Of a stretch of 64,000 bases of DNA, positions 33,506 to 44,197 are shown piece by piece; the stretch's first letter is position 1, and each line of letters opens with the position of its first letter. The notes under the pieces were generated by a model. The model did not search any database and had not been told where the DNA came from. It saw only the letters and a list, made by a program, of their open reading frames with translations. A program made the translations under genes and the position numbers. Source of the stretch: Dryocosmus kuriphilus (Eukaryota > Arthropoda > Insecta > Hymenoptera > Cynipidae); NCBI GenBank assembly GCA_038277395.1, contig CM076194.1, positions 106,471,708 through 106,535,707 on the forward strand, read 5' to 3'.

Positions 33506-34957
33506 TTAGTTTTCCGAAAGCTAGCGTATCAGCTGGCGGAAAAAAATGCTAAGGCTCACAATTTTAACCATGACAAAAAGACAGCTGGCGTATATTGGTT
33601 AAAAGGGTTCCTGAAGCGTCACCCGGATTTATCCATCCGAAAACCAGAAGCTACATCGGCAGCTCGAGCAATGGGTTTCAATAAGGTGGCTGTGGATAAA
33701 TTCTATTCTTTGCTTGGGGAAATATATGACAAATATAATTTGACGCCGGATAGGATATATAATTGTGATGAGACTGGCATATCATGCGTTTCCAAAACAA
33801 AGAGCAAAATTATTGCAGAAAAGGGAAGAAAACAGGTAGGCTCACTTTCTTCAGCAGAGCGAGGGCAGACGGTAACGGTTGAGGTATGTTTTATTGCAGC
33901 TGGAACTTACATGCCTCCCATGCTAATATTCCCTCGACAGAGAATGAAGCAAGAGTTATTGGATCGTGCTCCTCCAGGGACGACGGCAGAATGCAACGCT
34001 CGAGGCTGGATGACTACTGAGACGTTTATGACCTGGTTCCAACGGTTCGTCAAGTTTTCTGGTGCGTCAAAAACTAACCCGGTCTTGCTTCTGCTAGATG
34101 GTCATGTAACGCACACGCAAAACATAGAGGTTATTGAAAATGCACGTAAGAATGGCATTGTAATGCTTTGCTTTCCCCCGCACTGCACCCACAGGCTCCA
34201 ACCCTTGGATGTTGGCTTTATGAAACCTTTGAGTGTATACTATGACCATGCTTGCTCTAACTGGTTAAGGTCGCACCCGGGACGAATAATAACAACTTTT
34301 CAAACCAGCGAAATATTTGCACATGCTTATATTCAATCTGCAACAATGTCCACAGCAATCAATGCTTTCAAAAAATGTGGCATATGGCCATTTAATCAAA
34401 ATAACTTCACAGATTCAGATTTTTTAGCTACATCAACAACAGACGTGCCGCTAACACATAATGAGCCTGAAACAGCTTCTTTAACTGCCGAAATCCAGCA
34501 ACAACTGCCGCCTTCCCTTGAAGAGGACCCACTTGAACCATTTTTTCCTGCAATTACGCCACCATTGCATCAAAGATCTCCTATCTCAGAGCCTCAGCCA
34601 GGACCATCTATATCAAACGAAGATGGTGTAAACCGATCTCCGATTCAAAAAGTATGTCGTGACTTGACAACTTCCTTCGAACATGCTTCTCCCAAGGATA
34701 TCCTTGCGATCCCAACAGTCGAACACAGAAACCAAACGAGGAAGAACTATCGCAGAGGGAAAACTGTTATTCTTACTTCAACTCCCTACAAAAATGAGTT
34801 GGAAGAACGAGAACAACTTAAACGAACAAAGAAGTGTTCAAATCCAAATGATCCTAGGTTGAAGAAGAACTCTAAGAAACAGAAAACCCGAAAATCTTAC
34901 TCCAAACTAGGAAAAATAGACGAGGATACGTTATCCCTATGTATTGCGCTGACGTGA
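33482..34957 (+). CDS. pogo/Tigger-type DDE transposase, 491-aa ORF
   Basis: This is the only long ORF in the window. From about residue 11 (FRKLAYQLAEKN) it matches the CENP-B/Tc5-type DNA-binding tail (WLKGFLKRHPDLSIRKPE, residues 39-55). The DDE_1 catalytic domain follows: Asp96 in NCDETG, Asp206 in LLLDGHVTH and Asp243 in HRLQPLDVGF, about 36 residues between the second and third Asp. The C-terminal region is basic (residues 400-480). All three catalytic residues are intact, so the catalytic core was inactivated late or not at all. The first ~10 residues derive from inserted DNA, so the annotated Met is not the ancestral start. The frame ends just before a PHD-like region that continues in another frame. 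Confidence 0.85.
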   Translation: MRPYAGSALVFRKLAYQLAEKNAKAHNFNHDKKTAGVYWLKGFLKRHPDLSIRKPEATSAARAMGFNKVAVDKFYSLLGEIYDKYNLTPDRIYNCDETGISCVSKTKSKIIAEKGRKQVGSLSSAERGQTVTVEVCFIAAGTYMPPMLIFPRQRMKQELLDRAPPGTTAECNARGWMTTETFMTWFQRFVKFSGASKTNPVLLLLDGHVTHTQNIEVIENARKNGIVMLCFPPHCTHRLQPLDVGFMKPLSVYYDHACSNWLRSHPGRIITTFQTSEIFAHAYIQSATMSTAINAFKKCGIWPFNQNNFTDSDFLATSTTDVPLTHNEPETASLTAEIQQQLPPSLEEDPLEPFFPAITPPLHQRSPISEPQPGPSISNEDGVNRSPIQKVCRDLTTSFEHASPKDILAIPTVEHRNQTRKNYRRGKTVILTSTPYKNELEEREQLKRTKKCSNPNDPRLKKNSKKQKTRKSYSKLGKIDEDTLSLCIALT

Positions 34958-35094
34958 ACCATACTTATTTGAAATCTTCGGAGGGTTGGGTGGCCTGCCA
35001 ATCATGTGGACGTTGGGCTCATACAGCCTGTGCAGGTGTTGACGACGAAGATACAGAAGAAATCCATATTTGCCTATTCTGTGACGCAAAATAA
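34942..35094 (+). pseudogene. PHD-like zinc-finger tail of the pogo transposase, out of frame
   Basis: Immediately after the main ORF the +1 or -1 frame continues YCADVN..., with WVACQSCGRWAHTACAGV and HICLFCDAK before a stop at 35092-35094. The Cys/His spacing fits the PHD-like finger found at the C-terminus of many pogo-related transposases. A single-base indel near 34930-34942 would explain the break. The shared downstream UTR and TIR support one original gene. Confidence 0.7.
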
Positions 35095-35843
35095 CCAGGT
35101 ACCCCGTACTGCCCCGAATTGGGTGCCCCATACTGCCCCTACCCTGGGGCACGATGAGGTTTTCATGAGAGTTTCGTAAAGTTAGAACTGAATCGTTATT
35201 TGATTAGTTATTTCGCCAAATTCTACGCCAAATCATAATTTAATATGTAACGAAGTGTTGTGTTTAGTTTTAATTATTAAATATAATCTCTTTATTCTTT
35301 TATTGTTTATTTCCCTCAACGTCCCCGTTATGCCCCCCCTTCCCCTATAACTATAAAATTTTTATTTAAAACGTACGTTTCGGCCAAAGTTGCTGGTCTT
35401 CTTCAGGAAGCAGTAAGTAAGTGATCTATTGAAGATTAAATTATAAAAATAATAGCAAAAATTTTTTTAAAAACAAGTCAATATGAAAATTAAAATGATA
35501 TAACAACAATAAGTTCCTGCTAAAGTACAATAAGTACTGTTAAGGATCCCTTTTCGACGATCATATTTAGTCATACTTAGTCACATTGGTATACATGAGT
35601 CGTATAGATAAAAGAAATTATTAAATGTAAGTTAGAGTCTCAAAAAAAATTCGGAGAGACTCTAATTATAAGAAGATTACAGTTTGATATAACAATTTGG
35701 AACAAGCAGTTGACATACAGAGGACACAACAGATACTGATTTCGGAGAGTATTTACAATATAGCGATTGAAAATTCGAATAAAGCTTAATTTATAAGTAT
35801 CCACAGATGAGATAGCGGGGAATTTAAATTTGGAAGTTTATTT

Positions 35844-36330
35844 TTAATTTAAGATGCAATTGTAAAACTTGTTAGTGTTTAATATTTCACATTTTAAATT
35901 AATAGAAGTGTTTATGAATTTATTGATAAAAATTGATTCAATAATTCGTCTTTTATATGTATTCTTTTCTCTAGCAAGAATTTTAATATCTTTAAAATTG
36001 AAATTGAATAAATGATCGAACTTCCAAGAGTGTTGTGATAAGCCAGTATTAAGATTTCCAACCTGACAGTCATATTTGTGCTCTGAAATCCTGGTTTTTA
36101 AACGTCGACCAGTCTCACCTATATAAACTTTGTTACAGTTTTTGTAATTAATCAAATAAACGACACCAGACTGATCTTCAATGTTACCAAAATCTTTTTT
36201 GTTGGAGATAAAATTATTGATACTATGAATGTTCTTAAAATAAACATTGATATTAAATTTTTTTTAAAGATGTCCTCAATCTTTCGGAAAGACCATGGAT
36301 ATAGGGCAAAGTAACTTTGATATCGTTTTT
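35844..36330 (-). pseudogene. Penelope-like RT-EN remnant with GIY-YIG endonuclease
   Basis: The minus-strand frame from about 36270 to 35844 encodes the linker region (NINVYFKNIHSI..DQSGVVYLINY) followed by the endonuclease. Visible features are GVVYLI and KVYIGETGR (the GIY and YIG strands), RLKTRISEHK (catalytic Arg region), SQHSWKFDH (His) and KRRIIESIFI (catalytic Glu). The 103-codon Met-initiated part is 35844-36155. Further upstream GLSERLRT (near 36290) is in another frame, so there is a frameshift near 36270, and the RT core is absent. In intact elements this enzyme nicks DNA to prime reverse transcription. Confidence 0.8.
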
Positions 36331-36724
36331 GTTATAAGAATTTAACCATTTATTTTTTTTTTATTAATACTTGAGCTATTATAAATTTCATTCTCCGAAA
36401 TCAGTATCCGTTGTGTCCTCTGTATGTAAACTGCTTGTTCCAAATTGTTATATCAAAATGTAATCATCTTATAATTAGAGTCTCTCCGAATTTTTTTTGA
36501 GACTCTAACTTACATTTAATAATGTCTTTTATCTATACCACTCATGTATACCAATGTGACTAATTATGACTAAATATGATCGTCGAAAAGGGATCCTTAA
36601 CAGCACTTATTGTACTTTAGCAGGTACTTATTGTTGTTATATCATTTTAATTTTCATATTGATTTGTTTTTAAAAAATTTTACTATTATTTTTATAATTT
36701 AATCTTCAATAGATCACTTATTTA

Positions 36725-36775
36725 TTGCTTCCTGAAGAAGACCAGCAACTTTGGTCGAAACGTACGTCGAAAATA
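36725..36775 (+). ncRNA. hammerhead-ribozyme-like motif in the Penelope repeat
   Basis: The order fits a minimal type I hammerhead. A stem I strand TTTATT..TTC is followed by the core CTGAAGA (36732-36738). Stem II is GACC/GGTC around AGCAACTTT. Then come GAAA and an 8-nt palindromic helix III segment ACGTACGT, then C as cleavage site, then GAAAATAAA, which can pair back to stem I (GAA/TTC and AATAAA/TTTATT, GC bulge). Penelope-like elements are known to carry such ribozymes. Caveat: an extra A sits between the core and stem II. The other arm (about 35368-35420, minus strand) has a mutated stem II. Confidence 0.55.
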
Positions 36776-36868
36776 AAAATTTTATAGTTATACAATGAAC
36801 TTGGATTTTTATTGATACTTAAAATTGGCTGTCAAGACCGATGAAAATTCGATTATCTATACATATAT

Positions 36869-37554
36869 ACAGCCGAAAAAAAGACGAGATTTACACCTCA
36901 TCAATACATATATTAAATTATACACTTAGTCTTTCTCAAATTGTGTTGTTTTATAATCGAAATTTTATACGATTCTCTGCTCAGTCTTAATTAAGAACGC
37001 TTACAAATATAGAAATAGTTGCTAGGATTCTCTTGCTCGCCATTTTCGCAGCTATAAAACATTCTCAAAGCTCGAGGGTTCCTCTTATCTTTCCTATTAT
37101 CGATAGCTGGCTCGAGACCAATATGGCTCCGCACGGTAACCATGGCTACGCCCGATATTCCAACTCTATAGGGAGTCCCATCATCCGAACCATTATCGTG
37201 CTTTCCCATAAATAAGAAGAGGGCACTTCCTCATTTCGCGAGTGACTATATTATTCTTAGATTTTCGTGTTAGCGAATACAGTATCAGCCAACGGAAGCG
37301 GATATCGCAAAGTTTTACAAGATATTTATTACATGCACAGTCTTCAGTGAAAGAAACTTTTATATGGCAAAAGAAATTCTACTTCTACGCAGAAAACAAT
37401 TACTAGAAAACTAATAACCATAAAATTGGGATCCGCACATCAAAATAAAAATAATAGAAAATAATTAGCAGAAAAAGTTATAGAGGATGCCCACAAGGGC
37501 GCATAAAAAAAAGTAGTTTACTCAAAGTTCTAATAACGGTGATGTTTTTTAATA
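36869..37554. other. mostly unique sequence, no supported gene
   Basis: Bases about 37020-37215 are less AT-rich and read open in both directions for 60-72 codons (CTCGCCATTTTCGCAGC, GGCTCGAGACCAATATGGC, CCCATCATCCGAACC). A small exon or promoter fragment is possible, but no domain, splice pair or TATA/Inr arrangement is convincing. Confidence 0.35.
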
Positions 37555-38360
37555 TTTTCTTACAGTTACGTTAATTTTCTCGACTGTTTGACCATAAAAT
37601 GTGTATGGATTTGCAATATGTTACAATAATAATATATAAACAATGTTGACATTAAAATAATTTTGATTGACTTTGCATGACAAGAAAGTAAAGTGATATA
37701 TTGTTGTTTATTTCACAATAAAATTAATTTTCGGTATCTAATTTTTATCCAACCTAGTTACCTAGTCGACTTTGAAAGTTTTAAAAATCGAAAAAATCGA
37801 CTTTTTCGCTTCTTTATTAGAGTTAGGGGCGTTAGGGCAATCTTCTCGACTATTTGACCTTAAAAAGTGTAATATCCGTTATAACGGGAATATATTTTCA
37901 ATATTTTACAACAATAATATATAAACAATGTTGTCATTAAAATAATTTTTATTGATTTCAAATTACAAGAAAGTATCAAAAAGTGCCATATTGTTCATTA
38001 TTTCAAGGTTGGATAAAACATATTTTAATGGTGTTATTACTAAACAGGTGTAAACATAATTGCTTCAAACTAATTTTTCTGAATATTTAGATGCCGAAAA
38101 TTAATTTTATTGTGCAAGAAAGAACAATGTATCACTTTCAGATATTTGCTTTTTATTCAGAGTCAATAAAAATGATTTTACTGTCAACATTGTTTACGCA
38201 TTATTGTTTTAACATTTCTTCAATGCATTCCCGTTGACGGATATTACACATTTTATGGTAAAATAGTCGAGAAAATTGCCGTAACTCTAAGAAAATAGCC
38301 AAATAGTAGATTTTTTCGATTTTTTGAAATTTCAAAGTCGCTTAGTATTCTGGATAGAAT
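37555..38360. repeat. fold-back repeat with an extra direct copy
   Basis: A unit of about 180-200 bp (TTCTCGACT..TTTGACC, GTGTAATATCCGT, AACAATGTTGACATTAAAAT, CACAATAAAATTAATTTTCGG) occurs three times: about 37563-37745 (+), 37840-38010 (+) and 38090-38285 (-). The second and third form a fold-back with outer ends GCGACTTTGAAA..AAAAATCGAAAAAATC. It is a decayed non-autonomous element with internal duplication. No ORF is seen. Confidence 0.65.
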
Positions 38361-38460
38361 TGAGTTTTTCTTTTTGTTTAATGTTCTTAGTTTTTTTGTT
38401 TGTTTTAGATTTAGGCTAATAAATACTGTAAAATAAGAATCGATAAATACGTCACTGTCT

Positions 38461-38935
38461 ACTCTCTAAAGGTGAAACAGTAAAATTTACACTTATTTGA
38501 TAAGTAGTTCTGATTTTCACTTATAAAACAGTAAAGTATAACTAAAAAATAAGTAAAAAATTACTTCTCAAACAAATTAAGCTGTATTTCACTTTTAAAA
38601 AAGTCAAAATTTAACTGTTTCTAGAATTAACTGCAGAATAAGTCAAATTTCACTGATTGTTAAGTGCATATTGACTAATTTAGCAGTAAATATTTACTTA
38701 TCTATCAAGTAAACGTTTTTGGGTGTCCTAAAAGAATAACGTAGTTTAACTGTTTCACTAGTGCGTATTGACTGATTTTGAAGAGTCACTATTAACTTAT
38801 TTAAAAAGTTATATTTTTTGACTGTTTTAATTAGTGAATAGTTACTGGTTGACAGTGAACGACATTTCATTAACGCCATTAAGTCAATATTCACTTATAA
38901 TCAGTAAAATGTTACTGTTTCAACTTTAGAGAGAG
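38461..38935. mobile_element. MITE with CTCTCTAAAGNTGAAACAGTAA ends
   Basis: The left end CTCTCTAAAGGTGAAACAGT (38462) and right end ACTGTTTCAACTTTAGAGAG (to about 38935) are inverted repeats. The interior has alternating CACTGATT, CAGTAAAATTTAC and AAGTCAAT motifs. Similar motif sets at 30105-30230 and 48800-49140 may be diverged relatives. Confidence 0.6.
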
Positions 38936-40616
38936 CGAACGGAGGTAGTTCCAATTTATTAAATTATTTGAACTATTAAATGATGATTGAATCGCATGCT
39001 GGGTCTCTCGGTACATGAATAAATTCATGTACTGGAAGCCGAATTTTACGAGCTCATTGTAACTGAGGCCGAGTTTACCCGGGAAAATCAAAAGGTTTTT
39101 CCATGAAAAGGGTAAAATGATTTACGTGCACGCATACACACATTCGCACACATACACACACTTTAAGCTGCTCCTCATTTTCTCTTTTGTTTTATTCTCC
39201 TTACTTCGCATTTTCTTTCATTCATATGCTCTCTTTTTCGCTCATCATTACTTACACGTCACAAATGTCACTTACACGTCACAAATGTCGCCTACACTTA
39301 TGACACAATCCGTGGCCGTGAGGCTGTGAGACAAGCTGCGTGAAATTGTTAAGATATGAAGCATCACCATGGGGATGATGGACGTGTTTTGAAAAAACAA
39401 TTTTCCCTTGTTTCCTAAGCTGATAAAAGACACTACCGAGAAATGAGGAGCTCTTTCGATCCTGGCATCTCGATAGGTACGTGCCTAAGTGTCATTTTGT
39501 CAAAATTATTTTTATATTTGACCACTCTTGTTATTATTCCTATTGTTTATTCAGTCTAATTTCGGCATTATAAATTCTAAATTTTAAAATTAAAAGCTTG
39601 TGTTTATTCATTTCACAACGTCACTTTGTCTATTTACATTAACTAAAAATAGTGAATTAAAGTCAATCATGTCCCGAATATAGTTGTTTTAATTTACCAA
39701 TATAATATCCCAGTTCTGTTTAAATTTACTTAGGGAGGGTAAAAAATATTTGAATGACATTATTGCTATACAGGTATAATTTTACTTGCTATAGACTTTT
39801 TATCTGATAACTTGTATATTTTTTAAATGTTTGGTTTTAAAATTCAATGAAGTGTGTCGCTTTTTGGCTTTTTTAGGTATTATATCTACGATGCGGAGTC
39901 AGAAGAAAATTTTTTTTTTCAACTTTAAGGGAGTGTTTTTGGCTCCCAAACAAAAAATTTTCATCGATACTAGAACTGAGCAAAGAACTTTCTTTCGAGA
40001 CGCTCTAATGCCCACTAAAATGTGAGGAAAAAAATCCCGCACATTTAAATTTTCATATCAGACTATTCCAATAGGTGGAAACACTTAAAACTTCGAGCAT
40101 TTTATTTACAAAATTACAACATATTGAAAATTAAATTATTTTGAAGCCAATCGCAAAGTTGCTATATCTCGAAAATTGTAAAACCCCGAGTGATTTTGAG
40201 GATGTACTCTAAATCAAAAGCAAGACGGTTTATGAATAATAAAAAATAAGCAATGTTATTATTTGTAAATAGGTGTAGATTTTGCAACATTTTTAGTCAA
40301 AAATATAACACCAATCAAGCCTGGATGATTTTTTATTAAGAAGTGAAAATTCTAGACTCTCTTCTCTTTCTTCTTAAAAATAGTCATTTGTTGATCAAAA
40401 TTCACGAAAAGAAGTTTTCATTTGATCGGAATTTATTTAAACGGTTCGTCCTGCGTAGAGAGTGCAAGAGGAAATAAGTTTAAGTTTTACTCAAAGATGC
40501 TAAAAATGATTTGTGTATGAAAATGTTTTTTCATAAACAATTAAATTGTTTTAAAAAATTTAATATAAAACTGATCAGGTTTTCGTAAAAAGACCCAAGA
40601 TATTCGTATTCAGGGG
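38936..40616. other. AT-rich unique DNA, no supported gene
   Basis: It contains an (ACACA)n-like stretch near 39128-39165, a direct duplication of the 17-mer CACTTACACGTCACAAATG near 39250-39285, and 64-70-codon frames without domains. Nothing else can be called. Confidence 0.4.
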
Positions 40617-42658
40617 ATTTTTTACATTCTCATCTCAATGAGTAGGTATTAGTTTTACCTAACGTCTACCGTTACGAAATTTTCCGTAAAGCTAACCCCT
40701 TTTCCTCTCGTCCAGAAATAGAGTTACGGAATTTTCCGTAACTCTAGCCCTAGCGCTATACTTGACCGGTTATTCTTACGGAAAATTCCGTAACATTAGT
40801 CACAGTGCCTTAGTTTGATGTGAAAACTGACTTTCGCGGATTTCACGAAATCTTGACGTTTCGAGATACCCTTAATTCGAAAAAACAGTTTTTATGCTGG
40901 TTGATGTCTGTCTGTCTGTCTGTCGTCGTCGTCGTTGCGTTGTCTTCGTCATCTGTGACAGCGATAACTCCTGAGAAAATTGTTCAATTTAATCGCGGCT
41001 TGGCACATTTCTCAAGGAGACACACAGAAATGTCCTCTCCCTGTTAACCAGACTTTTTCGAACAACGATAATGGTTTTATCTATAAAATACTGATTTTCA
41101 AAATTTTAGCAATCGATTTTCTAACAAAACTATTCGAGATACAGAAAAACATACAAGAGAAAAATTATTAACCTAAAAAAGATCTGAAAATTTTTTGAAA
41201 CACAATTTTTAGATAAGATATATGTACTTTTCATTTTATTCATGAAAAACGCTATTAAAAATCATGAACATTCATTTTGTAGTAAAGCGATGTAAAATAG
41301 AGGAAAATGGTGAATAGAAAATATATTCAAATAAAAAAAGTCTATAAACTTTCTATTGAAAATTATATGATAGGGCACGTATTTTTTGATTTAATTACAA
41401 AAAACTATATTGAAACCTCAAAAAAATCCACGTAGACTATAAAGCATGCGTTTTTTTTCAAACCAAACATCATGAGGTTAAATTTTTTCATGATAGAAAT
41501 TATAGGTTAGGTAAAAATTTGCGGCAAAAGCCCCTAAAATTACCTTTAACTATACCTGAAATATCAGAAAATTGGATTTTCTAATCGAACGATTCAAACT
41601 ACAAAAAAAATCATTTAAACCAAAGTTGTTCATCTCGAAAATATCTACAATTTTGCTTTTAATCATTTTTTTCTAACACGTATAGTTTTTGTGTGTTATT
41701 TGTAAAAAATGTTATAAAATATTTAAAAATCCACTTGTCAATAAAAAAATGCGCGATACGAAAAAAATTGTAAGATGCAAAGTTGTTTATTTCAAAAAGA
41801 TCTACAAATTTTCTGTTTGCCATGTTTTGATCCAACGCTTATTTTTTTCATAAGACGTACAGCATTTTATAGCATTTTCAAAATTTGTAAACAATTTTTT
41901 TCAAGGAATTCAAGAATTTTATAAACGTTTCTTGTTTTTCGATTTAATGGTCAACAATTTTATTAATAAAAATCAAGAATCCAATTTTCCCACCAAACTA
42001 TGCGAGATACGAAAAAAATTTTAATCGGAGTTGTTTACTTCAAAAAGATCTATAAATTAAAAATTTCCTTTATACTTTTTTTTTATAACACATATAAGTT
42101 TTGTTTTAATCATAAAAAATATTATTAAAAATCGAGAATTCAATTTTCCGATGAAACTATGTGAGATATGAAAAAAATTTTCAAAAGAAAAATTATTCAT
42201 CTCGAAAAATTTTACATATTTGCTGTAGACTATTTTTTGATAGGACGCATAGTTTTTTTTTTAATCGTGAAAAATGTTACTAAAAATAAAAAAATGTTTA
42301 TTTTCACCCAAACTAAAAGAAATGTCACGTTTTGAACAAGCTTTATTTGAGTGCGAAGCGCGAGACACGTGATGAGAATGTATTTGTTGAAGCTGAAGGA
42401 GCTTTAACATAAAGTTCAAAATGACCAAATTACTCTGATCAGTGGTTCGATCTTTAAGTTTAAAAGATCTATACGCACAAATGTAGGGGGATGTGCTTAT
42501 AAACACCGAGGTCCGAGCGCGTAGCGCGAGTTAAATATATTATCGATCGCTAAGCGCGAGTTCCGACAGACGCGCGCACTGGGCGCGCTCATACTTCGCG
42601 TTAAGCGCGGAGTGAACAGCGCGCGGTGAGACTGCGCCCGCAAGTCGGTCAGACTTTT
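40617..42658 (+). mobile_element. HINE-like repeat, copy H (long subfamily 2)
   Basis: The 5' end ACATTCTCATCTCAATGAG is near 40625. The (TGTC)n tract (about 40905-40922) is followed by GTCGTCGTC, then about 1.3 kb of more numerous and diverged internal units. The inner terminator GATGAGAATGT (42372) has hairpin GTTGAAGCT/AGCTTTAAC. The outer hairpin (GCCCGCAAGTCGGTC, about 42637) is decayed. At about 2.0 kb including a 140-bp MITE, it is longer than subfamily 1 and shares inner-hairpin type with copy K. Confidence 0.6.
40665..40805. mobile_element. small TTACGG-palindrome MITE inserted in copy H
   Basis: CTACCGTTACGAAATTTTCC...TTACGGAAAATTCCGTAAC matches the MITE at 13253-13384. Flanks TTAGTTTT and TTAGTTTG resemble an 8-bp target duplication, since other HINE copies read GGTATTAGTTTTATG without interruption. 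This pair of sites defines the element's limits. Confidence 0.6.
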
Positions 42659-43309
42659 TTTCTTTGGTTTTTATTTTTAAAAATCTTATATTTATAGAAA
42701 TCATACAGTTATTATTATTATAAACAAATGATTATTTCTTATCTAATTTAAATTTTAATAAAAACAAACCAAACAGAGCTTTAAAGAATCTTTCATGAAA
42801 TATAAAAAAAAAAGAATAAAGACTTCACCTTTTTTCTACAGCGAAAGTAAAAACAGAAATGCAAGTCACTATTGTTGTATAAACAATAATTTTGACCCGA
42901 GTTCTTTTCTTCTCATTTAAACTACGTGTCTCTTACAAAATTAGTCACAATTAACAATCAGTATATTTTTCTCGATTTTATCAATCATTTAAAAAATTGC
43001 TCAACTTTCAAGTTGGCTGTAACGTATACCATATACTATAGTGAACATCTTTCAAAATTATTCGATTAAGAATGCTTTCAATTTGGAATTGGTGGTACTT
43101 TTAATCTTATAATTATTTTTTATTTCATGCATATATTATAGAAACAGCGGAATGAATGAATGAATCAATCAATGAATGAGTGGATCGAAAGTCGAAGATT
43201 ATCTTATTACAAATATTAATATCTGTTATTAATGAGCATTTGTACTTATTATTATTATAACCGTACAGGAAAAATTCTGGTATTCTTTCTGCAATGATTA
43301 CAATGTCTT
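42659..43309. other. AT-rich DNA, no supported gene
   Basis: A (GAAT)n-like stretch (AATGAATGAATGAATC near 43150-43175) and AT-rich sequence. The minus-strand 92-codon frame has no recognisable domain. Confidence 0.4.
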
Positions 43310-43556
43310 CACGCACAGAAAAAATTAGCATTGAATTAAGAAAATATTGATACGAATACGGATATAATATTTTCTTGTTCCAAGACAATTTTTCTTCTTC
43401 CAAGAAAATGTGCTTGATTAAATAAAATCGAGTCTTTATTCAAATAGGAACATTTTCCTGAGAGAGGAAAGATTTCTTGGATCAAGAAGATATTGTATCA
43501 TGCGTATATTCGTACCAAAATTTTCTTAATTCAGAGCTGATTCTTTTCCCATGTTG
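43310..43556. mobile_element. small fold-back MITE
   Basis: TTGAATTAAGAAAATATTGA..ACGAATA (near 43332) is inverted relative to TACGAATA/..AAAATTTTCTTAATTC (near 43505-43538), and inner TTCTTGTTCCAAG/CTTGGATCAAGAA pairs as well. It has no coding capacity. Confidence 0.5.
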
Positions 43557-44197
43557 AAATTTAATTGAATTGACTGGAATTTCTTCAAATTTCGATCTGG
43601 AAGATCTGAGAAGTCATGGAATTTTTAAACCGCAGACTTATATCTGTAGCAACTCTAAAACGTCGAACACTGAATAGTTTATAATTTAAAACAAAGACCT
43701 TTCCGAGATTCTCGTTTTATTAATTTTTGTTCCCAAAAAGTACCGAATCTTTTTTAAAATTCTTTGTTATGTTTAGACTAGAACATAATTAAAAAGAGCA
43801 TTGTTATAATATCATACTTGATCTATCTAAAGCTTACAGTGTCTACACGCTTTAATATTTAGGTATATGAGATGCAGAATGATTCGAGTAAAATTTTGTT
43901 TAAAATTACAGGTAATGACAAAATTCTTTACTTTTTTAATACTTATTTTAAATAATGTAACCAAAATCGAGTTGATATAGATACGCTTGTCAAAAAAACG
44001 AAAATCACTAAAGTATTTCGTTTTGTTTCATTCGGATCCCTGATTAAAAATTAAACGATTTTAGAATTAGGCATTAAAAGTCTTTAAATAATAGAAAAAT
44101 GTATCTTGACATTATTATTATTATTATGCATATTAATATGTATATTAACATTTTTGCACGGGACTTTATTAATCATGAATTATAAAAAATGTTGTAA

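Larger units (their letters stand above)
31833..35345 (+). mobile_element. pogo/Tigger DNA transposon, 3.5 kb
   Basis: The left terminus GGGGAAGGAGGGGCATAACG (31833) and right terminus, read inward GGGGAAGGGGGGCATAACGG, are inverted repeats, flanked by TA (31831-31832, 35346-35347). A second GGGGCA..GGGGTACCCC-rich subterminal zone appears at both ends. The opposite arm of the host Penelope element keeps the empty site (TTCATTG-TATA-ACTAT in reverse complement), which fixes the boundaries exactly. It has a 5' UTR exon, an intron and a transposase, and carries two further insertions. Confidence 0.88.
31763..36868 (-). mobile_element. Penelope-like retroelement with inverted terminal repeats
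   Basis: The left arm (31763-31830 continuing 35346-35748 after a pogo insertion) and right arm (about 36390-36868) are inverted repeats of about 480 bp. Between them lies a minus-strand remnant of the RT-endonuclease linker and a GIY-YIG endonuclease. Inverted 'pLTR' repeats plus a GIY-YIG domain are diagnostic of Penelope-like elements. Most of the reverse transcriptase is missing, as in 5'-truncated copies. The arms carry a hammerhead-like motif. Confidence 0.8.
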
